Made by a program: the position numbers and the translations under genes
Shown here: piece by piece, positions 54,097-62,555 of the stretch
How positions within the stretch are numbered: the first letter of the stretch is position 1
How the letters are laid out: each line of letters starts with the position of its first letter
Notes under the pieces: generated by a model
Databases searched by the model: none
The model's input: the letters and a program-made list of their open reading frames with translations, nothing else
Told to the model about the DNA's origin: nothing
Origin: Streptomyces polyasparticus
GTDB taxonomy: Bacteria; Actinomycetota; Actinomycetes; Streptomycetales; Streptomycetaceae
DNA: 64,000 nt
Direction of reading: 5' to 3'
Assembly: GCF_014493765.1 (NCBI RefSeq)
Contig: NZ_JACTVJ010000012.1
Location: 186,001-250,000 of the forward strand

Positions 54097-56403
54097 CTAG
54101 CCCCTCTCCTTCGCGAGCCGGGCCGCGGCGACGGCGGCCTGGCCGTAGCTGATGCCGCCGTCGCCGGCCGGGACCTGGGCGCCGACCAGGACCCGAAGGC
54201 CCTGGGTGCGCAGCAGACCGCGGACCTCGGTCAGGAGGCGGCGGTTGGCGAAGCAGCCGCCGCCCAGACACACGGTGCGCGGCGCGCCTTCGGCCACGGC
54301 GCGGGCCACGAGCCCGGCGGTGACCTCGGCGAGCGTCGTGTGGAACGCGGCGGCGCACCGGGCTGCCGTCTCGCCGTCGGCCAGCCGTACCAGAAGGTCG
54401 ACGAGTGTCGGCGTCGGGTCGTACACCCACAGCCCTTCCACCCGTACGATCCGGTGCGCGAGCGGCTCCGGGCGCCCGCCGCCGGCCAGGGCTTCGAGGC
54501 GGACGGCCGCCTCCCCCTCGTAACTCACGCTGTCCGCAAGGCCGATGAGGCTCGCGACGGTGTCGAAGAGGCGTCCGGCGCTGGAGGCACGTGGCGTGTT
54601 GACCCGGTGCTCGATCATGGAGCGCAGCCCGGCCACAGACCGTTGCTCGTGCCGTGCGGTGAACCCGGAGGTCAGCCAGGCGCCGGGCCGGGGCACACCG
54701 AGGGGTTCGGTGCCGTACAGGTGGCCGATCGCCATCCGCCACGGGTGCCGTACCGCCGCCTCGCCGCCCGGCAGCGGCGCGGTCGCGAACCGCCCGACGC
54801 GCCGGTACTCCGTCAGGTCTCCGACGAGGATCTCCCCGCCCCACAGCGTGCCGTCGTCGCCGAGCCCCAGACCGTCGTACGCGACTCCGGTGAACGGTCC
54901 GTGCAGCCCGTGCTCGGCGGCCACCGCGGCGACATGGGCGTGATGGTGCTGCACGGCGATCCGGCGCAAGGGCTGCCGCTGCGCCCACTGCGTGGACAGA
55001 TAGCCCGGATGGAGATCGTGCGCGAGCACCTGGGGCGGGATGCCGGTGAGATCCCGCAGATGCGCGTAGGAGGACTTGAAGGCCTCGTACGTGGCCACCG
55101 CCGCCAAGTCGCCGGTGTGCGGGCCGAGATGGGCCCGGTCCTCGGTGGCGAGCGTGAAGGTGTGCTTGAGCTGGGCGCCCGCGCCGGCCAGTGGGACGGG
55201 TGCGGGGATCCGGAGCGGCAGGGGTGCGGGGGCCAGGCCGCGGGCGCGCCGGACGGTCAGGACATGGCGCCCGGCGACCTGCACCACCGAGTCGTCGTAG
55301 CGGGCGTGGATGGGCCGGTCATGGGTGAGGAACCCGTCGGCGACGCCGGCCAGTTGCTCCTGTGCTTCGGTGTCGTCGATCGTGATCGGTCCGTCGGTGA
55401 GGTTGCCGCTGGTGACGACGAGGGGGCGCGCCAGATCGTGCAGGAGCAGGTGGTGGAGCCCTGTGGTGGGCAGGAAGAGCCCGACGTGGCGGATGCCCGG
55501 GTGTACGGCCGGCGCGACATGGTGCGCCGCGGCCTTGCGTGCCCGCAGCAGGACGACCGGACCGGCGGCCGAGGTGAGCGCGGCGCGTTCCGTGCTGCCG
55601 AGCCACGCGAGTCCCGCGGCTGCTTCGAGATCGGACACCATCACGGCGAGCGGTTTGACGGGCCGGCGTTTGCGTCGTCGCAGCTCGGCCACGGCCGCCG
55701 CGTCGGTCGCATCGCACACCAACTGGTAGCCGCCGAGCCCCTTCACGGCGACGATCCCGCCGCCCGCCACGACCGCGACCCCCTCCCGCAGCGCCTGCTC
55801 ACCGGTCATGCCCTGCCACGCGAGCCGGGGACCGCAGACCGGGCAGGCCAACGGCTCGGCGTGGAAACGCCGGTCGGCGGGATCGCCGTACTCGGCCGCG
55901 CACAGGGTGCACAGCGGGAAGCGGCGCATCGTGGTGCGGGCGCGATCGTAGGGAAGCTCCTCGATCACGGTGGCACGCGGGCCGCAGTCGGTGCAGTTGA
56001 TGAAGGGGTAGCGGAAACGGCGGTCGGCCGGATCGAAGAGCTCGGTCAGACAGGCCGCGCAGGTGGCGGCATCCGGCGGAACCTCGCGTGCCGGGCCCTG
56101 GCCGGCCCGCTCGGCCGACGTGCTCAGCCGGACGGCGAAGCCCGTACCCGCGTCCTGACCGTCCACGGCTTCGTGCAGCCGCACCTGGCGCACCCGGGCG
56201 AGGCTGGGTGCTTCCGTGCGCAGTCGGCGGGCGAACTCCTCGATGGCCTCCATCTGTCCGGCGACCACGCCTTCCACGTGCCCGTCGACGTTGGCCGCCC
56301 AGCCGCCCAGACCGAGCCGAGTGGCCGTGCGGTGCACGAACGGCCGGAAGCCCACGCCCTGCACGATGCCGGCCACTTCGAAGCCTCGGACCGTACGCGT
56401 CAC
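54097..56403 (-). CDS. hypF: Carbamoyltransferase HypF
   Basis: The 768-residue protein shows all HypF modules: an N-terminal acylphosphatase domain (GIVQGVGFRPFVHR), two zinc-finger pairs (CAACLTE... CTDC, then CTLC... CPVCGP, about 107-185), a YrdC-like domain and the Kae1-like carbamoyltransferase with VQHHHAHVAAVAAEHG. It makes carbamoyl groups from carbamoyl phosphate and ATP for HypE. The GTG start overlaps the protease gene by 4 bp. Confidence 0.96.
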   Translation of the reverse strand: MTRTVRGFEVAGIVQGVGFRPFVHRTATRLGLGGWAANVDGHVEGVVAGQMEAIEEFARRLRTEAPSLARVRQVRLHEAVDGQDAGTGFAVRLSTSAERAGQGPAREVPPDAATCAACLTELFDPADRRFRYPFINCTDCGPRATVIEELPYDRARTTMRRFPLCTLCAAEYGDPADRRFHAEPLACPVCGPRLAWQGMTGEQALREGVAVVAGGGIVAVKGLGGYQLVCDATDAAAVAELRRRKRRPVKPLAVMVSDLEAAAGLAWLGSTERAALTSAAGPVVLLRARKAAAHHVAPAVHPGIRHVGLFLPTTGLHHLLLHDLARPLVVTSGNLTDGPITIDDTEAQEQLAGVADGFLTHDRPIHARYDDSVVQVAGRHVLTVRRARGLAPAPLPLRIPAPVPLAGAGAQLKHTFTLATEDRAHLGPHTGDLAAVATYEAFKSSYAHLRDLTGIPPQVLAHDLHPGYLSTQWAQRQPLRRIAVQHHHAHVAAVAAEHGLHGPFTGVAYDGLGLGDDGTLWGGEILVGDLTEYRRVGRFATAPLPGGEAAVRHPWRMAIGHLYGTEPLGVPRPGAWLTSGFTARHEQRSVAGLRSMIEHRVNTPRASSAGRLFDTVASLIGLADSVSYEGEAAVRLEALAGGGRPEPLAHRIVRVEGLWVYDPTPTLVDLLVRLADGETAARCAAAFHTTLAEVTAGLVARAVAEGAPRTVCLGGGCFANRRLLTEVRGLLRTQGLRVLVGAQVPAGDGGISYGQAAVAAARLAKERG

Positions 56404-56936
56404 CGGGCCTCACCACCGGCCGTCGCAATACGGTGCCGCACGATCTCGTCCTCGACGCTGCGGACCAGCGGCTCCACGACCGCCTCGACCTGGGCCGAAA
56501 GCCCGGTACCCAGCGAGGTGTCGGCGACCTCGACGGCGAACACGACCAGCCGGTCCGGCAATCGGCCCAGCTCGCGGGCGAGCTCCACGGCTTCGCCGAG
56601 CCCCAGTCCGTGCGAGCTCGTCGTCGGCGGACTGCTCAACGCCTCGGCGTCCAGCTGGAGTCGGTGGATGCGACCGGGCCGCCCCGGATGCGCGTGTGCC
56701 GCGTCGACGACGAGGGCGAGCCCCGCGCCCTCCCACAGCCCGATCAGCCGCCCGGGCTCACCGTCGCATTCGGCGAGCACCGTGCCCGGCGGCAGCGGGC
56801 ACCCGCTCGCGCGCTCACGCAGCCGGGCGACGACCGCCCAGCCCACACCGTCGTCGCGGCGGAACTCGTTGCCCACTCCGATCACGGCGATCCGAGCGCC
56901 GCGCGTTCCCGAAGTGTCCATACCGTCCACGGTCAC
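56400..56936 (-). CDS. Hydrogenase maturation endopeptidase (HyaD/HycI family)
   Basis: The 178-residue protease has IGVGNEFRRDDGVGWAVV with the nickel-sensing acidic residue, VVDAAHAH with the second ligand, and SSHGLGLGEAVELA with the conserved His. It should cut the large-subunit precursor after His434. It opens the maturation operon (protease-hypF-hypC), with an island box 22 bp upstream. GTG 56936 is used; ATG 56921 is also possible. Confidence 0.9.
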   Translation of the reverse strand: MTVDGMDTSGTRGARIAVIGVGNEFRRDDGVGWAVVARLRERASGCPLPPGTVLAECDGEPGRLIGLWEGAGLALVVDAAHAHPGRPGRIHRLQLDAEALSSPPTTSSHGLGLGEAVELARELGRLPDRLVVFAVEVADTSLGTGLSAQVEAVVEPLVRSVEDEIVRHRIATAGGEAR

Positions 56937-56957
56937 TGCTCACCGCGGTCCGGCACA

Positions 56958-56995
56958 GGGGCCGACCGGCCCTCGTTCCGGGGCCATCCGGTTGC
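56958..56995. promoter_or_regulatory. Tandem island box at the hydrogenase maturation operon
   Basis: GGGGCCG-AC-CGGCCCT at 56958-56973 matches 13 of 14 positions. A second copy, GGGGCCA-TC-CGGTTGC (10 of 14), begins 22 bp further upstream at 56980. Confidence 0.55.
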
Positions 56996-57084
56996 CGCCG
57001 GCGGCGGAGCTCCCGCGGCCGTGGAGGGCGGTCCGGTGGACCTGGGCGCCTCTCCCACTCCTCTCCGGTCACGCAGTGAGCAGT

Positions 57085-57441
57085 TCAGTCCGGGTTCTCC
57101 TGCGAGGTGCTGTCCATCTCGGTCGCCCAGCGCCGGCTCCAGGCGTCCAGTGGATTCAACGCCTCCACGAGGTCGCGCCCGAGCGGAGTGAGGTCGTAGC
57201 CGCCTTCCCGCAGCGCGAGCAGGCGGGCTTCGGTCAGCTCGTCGAGCCGTGTGCTCAGCACGCTGGAGGACATGCGCTCGCAGCGGCGCTGCAGTTCACG
57301 GAAGCCCGCCGGCGTCTGACTCAGTTCCCACAGGATGCGCATCGTCCAGCGGCGCCCGAGCAGATCGAGTACCGCCATGACCGGCCGGCCCGACTCGGAC
57401 CCTCGCACCGGTACACCGGGCCGTGGTGCTCTGCCTTCCAT
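57085..57441 (-). CDS. HxlR-family transcriptional regulator
   Basis: The 118-residue winged-helix protein has the HxlR core (VLDLLGRRWTMRILWELSQTPAGFRELQRRCERMSSSVLSTRL). ATG 57441 is chosen because AAGGAG lies upstream. Such proteins respond to reactive aldehydes, quinones or oxidants, sometimes through a cysteine; one cysteine is present in the helix region. It is divergent from a carboxymuconolactone-decarboxylase-like gene, with two related inverted repeats between them. Confidence 0.9.
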   Translation of the reverse strand: MEGRAPRPGVPVRGSESGRPVMAVLDLLGRRWTMRILWELSQTPAGFRELQRRCERMSSSVLSTRLDELTEARLLALREGGYDLTPLGRDLVEALNPLDAWSRRWATEMDSTSQENPD

Positions 57442-57454
57442 GCCCACTCCTTGC

Positions 57455-57494
57455 GCTTCGGTTCTCGAAGCATCATAGTGATTCGGAAATCGAA
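57455..57494. promoter_or_regulatory. Two HxlR-type inverted repeats
   Basis: GCTTCG-GTTCT-CGAAGC at 57455-57471 is perfect. ATTCG-GAAAT-CGAA at 57481-57494 is a second, slightly weaker copy whose centre is about 25 bp away. Both lie in the 67-bp divergent region. Confidence 0.7.
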
Positions 57495-57508
57495 GCAGGA
57501 GGTGCCCC

Positions 57509-58069
57509 ATGCCGCGCATCGAACCGCTCCACCCGCCCTACCCCGCCGCGGTCGACGGCGCAATGCGCCGATGGATGCCACCGGACGTGCCGCACGAGCC
57601 ACTCACGCTGTTCCGCATACTCCACCGCAATCCGGAACTGGCCTCACGGATGTTCGCCCTGGGCGCCGGACTGCTGGGCCACGGGCTCCTCCCTGCCGTC
57701 GACCGCGAGCTCGTCATCGCCCGCGTGACCGCACGTGCCGGCTGCGCATACGAGTGGGGCGTGCACGCCGCGACGCTTGCGCGGCAGGCCGGACTCAGCC
57801 CGGAACAGCTCCGGGCAACCGCTCGGACCGACGCGGCGGTTGCCGCCGACTGGTCGCCCCGGCATGCGGCACTGCTCGCCGCAGTCGACGAACTGCACGA
57901 CGCGGCACAGCTCTCGCAACCCTCCTGGGACGCCCTGCGAACCCACTACGAGGACGCCCAGCTGCTCGAACTCCTCGTCCTGATCGGCTGGTACCGCACC
58001 ATCAGCTGTGTGGCCAACGGGCTTCTCGTCGAAGAGGAGTCCTGGGCCACGCCGTTCCCCACGTCCTAG
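57509..58069 (+). CDS. Carboxymuconolactone decarboxylase-family (AhpD-like) protein
   Basis: The 186-residue protein has the CMD core with VDRELVIARVTARAGCAYEWGVHAATLARQAG. The single Cys followed by Glu and His corresponds to the AhpD-like active site, but the second Cys of AhpD is missing. GGAGG precedes ATG 57509. Control by HxlR suggests a detoxifying role against a reactive compound; it is not part of the pca operon. Confidence 0.88.
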   Translation: MPRIEPLHPPYPAAVDGAMRRWMPPDVPHEPLTLFRILHRNPELASRMFALGAGLLGHGLLPAVDRELVIARVTARAGCAYEWGVHAATLARQAGLSPEQLRATARTDAAVAADWSPRHAALLAAVDELHDAAQLSQPSWDALRTHYEDAQLLELLVLIGWYRTISCVANGLLVEEESWATPFPTS

Positions 58070-58106
58070 CAACCCGTCATTCCGTCCCGAAACACAGGAG
58101 ATCTCC

Positions 58107-58400
58107 ATGGCCAAGGGCTACTGGGTCAGTTGCTACCGCACCATTTCCGACCCCGAGAAGCTCGCCGCCTACAACAAGCTGGCCGGTCCGGCCGTACAGG
58201 CGGGAGGCGGGCGGATGCTCGCCCGCGGCGACCGGGTCGTCGCCCACGAGTCCGGAGTCGCCGAGCGCACCATCCTGATCGAGTTCGACTCCTTCGAACA
58301 GGCGGTCGCGGCGCACAAAAGCGCGGCCTACCAGGAGGCGCTGGCCGCCCTCGCCGACGGCGTCGAGCGGGACTTCCGCATCATCGAAGGCCTCGACTGA
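58107..58400 (+). CDS. DUF1330 domain protein
   Basis: The 97-residue protein has the dimeric ferredoxin-like DUF1330 pattern (KGYWVSCYRTISDPEKLAAYNKLAGPAVQAGGGRML, then IEFDSFEQAVAAHKSAAYQEAL). Its biochemical role is unknown. CAGGAG upstream of the ATG and a 37-bp gap link it to the CMD-like gene. Confidence 0.9.
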   Translation: MAKGYWVSCYRTISDPEKLAAYNKLAGPAVQAGGGRMLARGDRVVAHESGVAERTILIEFDSFEQAVAAHKSAAYQEALAALADGVERDFRIIEGLD

Positions 58401-58691
58401 GCTCGCCGCACCGGGCGATCAGATGCGCGTTCTGGTGCACCAAGGCCGAGGCGACGGGCCCGAGTCCCGAGCCGCGCCCGCCCGGCCGCCGATCAGCCGG
58501 AGCGTTCCCCCCGAACGGCTGGAACCGGTCTGCCGGGTGGCTGGTGTCCCCGGCGGACGCTCCGGCGATCATCGCGGCGGCCGTACCGTCTAAGAGGCAA
58601 GCGATCACCGTACGAGAGCAAGGACGCCCCTCCGCACTCGTACGGATCGCCGCCAGGCGCAGAGAACAGACGAGGGTGAGGCGGAACGCCG
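58401..58691 (+). other. 291-bp intergenic region upstream of a two-component system
   Basis: No gene, operator repeat or strong hairpin was recognised. It should contain the promoter of the response regulator gene. Confidence 0.4.
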
Positions 58692-59372
58692 CTGATCCGG
58701 GTAGTGGTGGTGGACGACGAGGCACTCGTGCGGTCCGGGTTCGAACTGATCCTCAACGCCTCCGACGGCATCGAGGTCGTGGCGACCGCCGAAGGCGCGC
58801 AGGCGACCGACGCGATCCGGCGCGAGCAGCCGGACGTCGTGCTCCTCGACATCCGGATGCCGGACGTGGACGGTCTGACCGTCCTGCGGCAGATCCAGGA
58901 ACTGCCCGCACCCCCGACGGTGGCCATGCTGACCACCTTCGACACCGACGAGTACATCCTCACCGCGCTGCGCTCGGGAGCCTCGGGCTTTCTGCTCAAG
59001 GACACCGAGCCCGAACAGCTCGCCCAGCTCGTGCGCACGCTGGCCGCCGGCGGGGTGGTGATGTCCCCGAAGGCCTCGCATGCTCTGCTGCGCGGTCATC
59101 CTGGAGGCGCCGGCCCGCAGGACGCAGACGTGGCCCGGGTGGATCTCCTGACCGATCGTGAACGTGACGTCCTCGTCCTGATCGCCGCAGGTCTGTCCAA
59201 CGCCGACATCGGCAGCCGCATCCACCTGAGCGCAGGCACCGTCAAGGACCATGTCTCCTCGATCCTCACCAAGCTGAGAGTCTCCAGCCGCGTCCAGGCC
59301 GCACTGCTCGCGGAACGGGCCGGGCTGCTCGGCCGGCACGACGACGGCTCGGCGCAGGACAGCGCGCGATGA
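58692..59372 (+). CDS. LuxR/NarL-family response regulator
   Basis: The 226-residue regulator has a receiver domain (VVVVDDEALVRSG, phosphoacceptor about D53 in VLLDIRMP, LLKDTEP) and a LuxR helix-turn-helix (LTDRERDVLVLIAAG, GTVKDHVSSILTKL). The first beta strand (LIRVVVVDD) is complete only if translation begins at CTG 58692; the nearest GTG, 58704, would trim it. A GAGG lies about ten bases before CTG. The stop overlaps the kinase start as ATGA. Confidence 0.92.
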   Translation: MIRVVVVDDEALVRSGFELILNASDGIEVVATAEGAQATDAIRREQPDVVLLDIRMPDVDGLTVLRQIQELPAPPTVAMLTTFDTDEYILTALRSGASGFLLKDTEPEQLAQLVRTLAAGGVVMSPKASHALLRGHPGGAGPQDADVARVDLLTDRERDVLVLIAAGLSNADIGSRIHLSAGTVKDHVSSILTKLRVSSRVQAALLAERAGLLGRHDDGSAQDSAR

Positions 59373-60496
59373 GCACAGGCCAGGCCCTGTGGCGACAGGT
59401 CCCGCCCTGGGCCGTCGACACGAGCCTCGTGGTGCTGGCCGCGATCGACGCATGGATCAGCCTCCAGGACGAGGGGACCCCCTCGTTCACATGGGCATGC
59501 GCCGCGCTCGGCTGCGCCGCTCTCTTCCTGCGCAGACGTTTCCCGTTGGCCGTCGTCCTGCTCACGCTGCCCATGGCCGTGCTCCAGGACGTGGCCGTCG
59601 CGCCGATGGCCGCCCTGTACACACTGGCCACGTCCACCCGCAACCGGCCGCTGCTCGCCGGCTGCGCCCTCCTCAATGCGGCAGCGGCCACCGTCCTGTG
59701 GCCCCTGTCCGACACGTTCACCGCCGAGGACCGCACCTGGACGCTGATCCAGTTCGTCTACACACTGGCCACGGCCTTCGCCCCGGTCCTGTTCGGGCAG
59801 CTCGTCCAGGCCAGGCACGACGTGGCCCGCCAGCTCGTCGAGGTCGAAGAGGCCCGCGAACACGAGCGCGCCCTGTACGCCCAGACCGTCCTCGCCCGCG
59901 AACGCGCCCAACTGGCGCGCGAGATGCACGACGTGGTCTCCCACCAGGTCAGCCTGATCGCCGTACAGGCCGGAGCTCTGCAGGTCGCCGCCAAGGACTC
60001 CCAGGCCCGCGAAGGCGCCCGCGCCATCCGCATTCTCAGCGTGAACACCCTCGACGAACTGCGCCACATGGTCACGCTGCTGCGCGCCTCCGGCGGCAAG
60101 GAGACCGAGCTGACCCCTCAGCCGACCCTCGCCGACCTCCGGCAGCTGATCGCCAACAGCGGTATCGAAACCACGCTGACCGGCGAACTCCCGTCCGGTA
60201 TCGGCACCACCGCCCAGCGCACCGTCTACCGCACGGTCCAGGAGGCCCTGACCAACGTGCGCAAGCATGCCCCCGGAGCCCGTGCGCAGGTCAGTCTGTG
60301 GCAGGACGCACGGCACTTCGGCGTCACCGTCACCAACACCGCCCCCACCCGCGCTTCGATCGCCCTGCCCAGCGACCGGCACGGACTGGTCGGCCTGAGG
60401 GAACGCGCCGAACTGCTCGGCGGCACTCTCACCGCCGAGCCCACCCCGCAGGGCGGGTACAAGATCGAGCTCCGGGCGCCCACCCAGGCCGCCTGA
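59369..60496 (+). CDS. NarL-type sensor histidine kinase
   Basis: The 375-residue kinase has several N-terminal transmembrane helices (about 12-150), a HisKA_3 segment LAREMHDVVSHQVSLIAVQ with phosphorylated His about 187, and a HATPase domain (VRKHAPGARAQVSLW, DRHGLVGLRERAELLGG). It pairs with the overlapping response regulator. It lacks GAF or haem domains, so it is not an obvious DevS/OsdK-like sensor for the neighbouring island. Confidence 0.93.
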   Translation: MSTGQALWRQVPPWAVDTSLVVLAAIDAWISLQDEGTPSFTWACAALGCAALFLRRRFPLAVVLLTLPMAVLQDVAVAPMAALYTLATSTRNRPLLAGCALLNAAAATVLWPLSDTFTAEDRTWTLIQFVYTLATAFAPVLFGQLVQARHDVARQLVEVEEAREHERALYAQTVLARERAQLAREMHDVVSHQVSLIAVQAGALQVAAKDSQAREGARAIRILSVNTLDELRHMVTLLRASGGKETELTPQPTLADLRQLIANSGIETTLTGELPSGIGTTAQRTVYRTVQEALTNVRKHAPGARAQVSLWQDARHFGVTVTNTAPTRASIALPSDRHGLVGLRERAELLGGTLTAEPTPQGGYKIELRAPTQAA

Positions 60497-60584
60497 CCAC
60501 GGACCTCGCAGGGACCATCCGCGCAGGCCGGCTGACCACGGTCCGTGCAGCGAGGCCGCTTGACGACAACCCCTGCAGGGGCCC

Positions 60585-62489
60585 TCAGGACGGCCGGCTC
60601 AACCGATGCAGTCGCAGCGCCAGTTGGAACTCCAGCGCCCGCGCCGGCGAGTTCCAGTCCTCGCCGACCAGCCGGCCGATCCGTTCCAGGCGCTGCACCA
60701 CCGTGTTCACATGGACGTGCAGCGCGTCCTTGGTACGCGTCAGGCTGGCGCCCTGGGTGAAGTACGCGTCGAGGGTGGCGACCAGGGCCGTGCCGCGCTG
60801 CTCGTCGTAGTCGAGCAGCGGACCGAGAGTGCGCCGGACGTAGCCCTTCAAGTCGGCCTGGTCGCCGAGGAGTACGCCGAGGAAGCCGAGGTCCGCGAGC
60901 GCCGCGCCCTGTCCCGTATGCCCGAGTGCGCGCAGCGCGGACAGACAGCGGGCGGCCTCGGCGTGGGCGGCGGCGAGCGCCGCCGGACCGGGCGCGGGGC
61001 CGGCGGCGCCGACCGTCACCGGTGCGCCCAGCGTCTGCGCGAGCTGACCCGCCAACGTCTGGGCGCGGGATCCAGGTTGGTCGCCGGGCAGGACCAGGAC
61101 GACCTGTTCGTGGTGGATACCTGCGAGCCCGCCCTGCGCGAGCCGCGCACCGGAGGCGAGCAGTCGATGACGGGGCGCGCCCTCGGCGTGCAGCACGAAG
61201 ACCGAGTGCGGCCGGGTCAGGGTGACCCCGAGGCGGCGGGCCCTGGCGGTGAGCGCCGCCGGGTCGCCGGTCGAGGAGAGCAGATCGCTGAGGAGTTCGC
61301 CGCGTACCCGCTCCTCCGCCTCGGCCACCGAGCGCCGCAGCAGAAGGAGCAGCGCGGTGACCACCGCGGCCCGTTCGAACAGGAGCCGGTCCGCATCGGA
61401 CAGGTCCGCGCGCCCGGTGAGGGCGAGGGAGCCGAGGAGTTCGGGCCCCGCGAGTACGGCGCAGACCCAGGTGCCGTCGCGCTCGACGGCGCGGCCGCTG
61501 CTGCGCGACGCGGTCACGTCGGGCGCGGGCAGGGCGCCCGACTGGCCTTCGGTGGCGGCGAGTTCGGCTCCGTCGGCGTCGTGCAGCAGGATCCCGCCGT
61601 CGAGGATGTCGGCGAGCGCCGCGGCCACCTCGTCCGCGCCCCCGCCGCGCAGCACCAGATCGGTGAGCTGGTCGTGGGCCTCCTCGGCCCGGCGCATCGC
61701 GGCGCTGTGCGCGCGGATGGTCGCGGACGCGGCGTTGAGATCGTCGAGCGCGGCCCGTGTCTCCTCCAGGAGGCGCGCGCTGTCGATGGCGATGGCGGCA
61801 TGGTCGGCGAGGGACGACAGAAGGTTGACCTCCTGCGGCGAGAAGGTGCGCGGGGAGCGGTCGGAGGCGAACAGGACACCGATCACCTTCGGACCCAGCA
61901 TCAGCGGCACGCCCAGGATCGCGTGCAGCCCCTCCTCGCCCACCGCGCTGTCGATGGTGAACGTGTGCTTGAAGCGCGGGTCGTCCTGGTAGTCGCCGGT
62001 CGCGTACGGGCGGGCGGTGTGGGCGACCAGTCCGCCGAGGCCCTCCCCCATCCCGAGCCGCAGCTGCTGGAACGCGGCCGAGACCGAGCCGTCCGTGACC
62101 CGCATGTACGTGTCGCCGGCGGCGTCGTCGTTGAGCGACATGTACGCGACGTCCGTGCCGAGGAGCAGCCGCGCCCGGTGCACGATCGCGCGCAGCACGG
62201 CGTCCAGATTGCGCAGCGCGGCCAGGTCGCTGGCCGTGTCGAACAGGGCGGTGAGTTCGGTCTCGCGCCGCCGGTGCTGGCTCAGAGTGCGCCGGATCCG
62301 CAGGGCCACCTCGGTGGCCGCGGTGATCTCGCGCAGCTCGGCGGCGTCCGCACCTGCCTCGCGGGCCTCGGCGGCGGGCCGGGCGAACTCCTCGGCCCCG
62401 GCACCTTCGGCGAGCAGGTCGAGCAGGCGGCGCAGGGCTGCGCCGCAGGTCAGGGGGTCGTCGCCGAGGCCGTTCATGGTGGGGAGCAT
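60585..62489 (-). CDS. GAF-domain PucR/CdaR-type transcriptional regulator
   Basis: The 634-residue protein has a GAF domain (about 90-235; TDVAYMSLND... LGVPLMLGPKVIGVLFASDR), a long coiled linker, a degenerate GGDEF-like middle region and the C-terminal PucR helix-turn-helix (LDAYFTQGASLTRTKDALHVHVNTVVQRLERIGRL). Such regulators control catabolic or transport genes in response to a ligand. It lies 66 bp downstream of the MHS transporter gene on the same strand, separated by a strong hairpin. ATG 62489 has AGGA upstream. Confidence 0.9.
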   Translation of the reverse strand: MLPTMNGLGDDPLTCGAALRRLLDLLAEGAGAEEFARPAAEAREAGADAAELREITAATEVALRIRRTLSQHRRRETELTALFDTASDLAALRNLDAVLRAIVHRARLLLGTDVAYMSLNDDAAGDTYMRVTDGSVSAAFQQLRLGMGEGLGGLVAHTARPYATGDYQDDPRFKHTFTIDSAVGEEGLHAILGVPLMLGPKVIGVLFASDRSPRTFSPQEVNLLSSLADHAAIAIDSARLLEETRAALDDLNAASATIRAHSAAMRRAEEAHDQLTDLVLRGGGADEVAAALADILDGGILLHDADGAELAATEGQSGALPAPDVTASRSSGRAVERDGTWVCAVLAGPELLGSLALTGRADLSDADRLLFERAAVVTALLLLLRRSVAEAEERVRGELLSDLLSSTGDPAALTARARRLGVTLTRPHSVFVLHAEGAPRHRLLASGARLAQGGLAGIHHEQVVLVLPGDQPGSRAQTLAGQLAQTLGAPVTVGAAGPAPGPAALAAAHAEAARCLSALRALGHTGQGAALADLGFLGVLLGDQADLKGYVRRTLGPLLDYDEQRGTALVATLDAYFTQGASLTRTKDALHVHVNTVVQRLERIGRLVGEDWNSPARALEFQLALRLHRLSRPS

Positions 62490-62509
62490 ACGGTTCCTGT
62501 ACGGGGTCG

Positions 62510-62550
62510 GGGCCCGCCGTGCCGCCGGAGAATCCCGGCACGGCGGGCCC
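62510..62550 (-). terminator. Perfect 15-bp hairpin between transporter and regulator
   Basis: GGGCCCGCCGTGCCG at 62510-62524 and CGGCACGGCGGGCCC at 62536-62550 with an 11-nt loop, just after the transporter stop. Confidence 0.75.
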
Positions 62551-62555
62551 GGCGG

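Noticed and set aside
57509-58069. The CMD-family gene as part of protocatechuate catabolism (pcaC)
   Set aside because: pcaL already supplies the decarboxylase domain, this gene is 27 kb away, and it is paired with an HxlR regulator and DUF1330.
54031-58278. A 1415-codon open frame on the plus strand, and similar very long frames such as 5753-8698, 36581-39733 and 46043-47254 on the minus strand
   Set aside because: They are antisense or out-of-frame to well-recognised genes (hypF, permease, nitroreductase, Usp) or are upstream read-through of real genes. Such frames arise from high GC content and show low-complexity Arg/Pro/Gly translations.
58692-60496. The two-component pair considered as the DevR/OsdR regulator of the island
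   Set aside because: The kinase has several transmembrane helices and no GAF or haem-type sensor domains, and no island box lies upstream of the pair, so the assignment is not supported.
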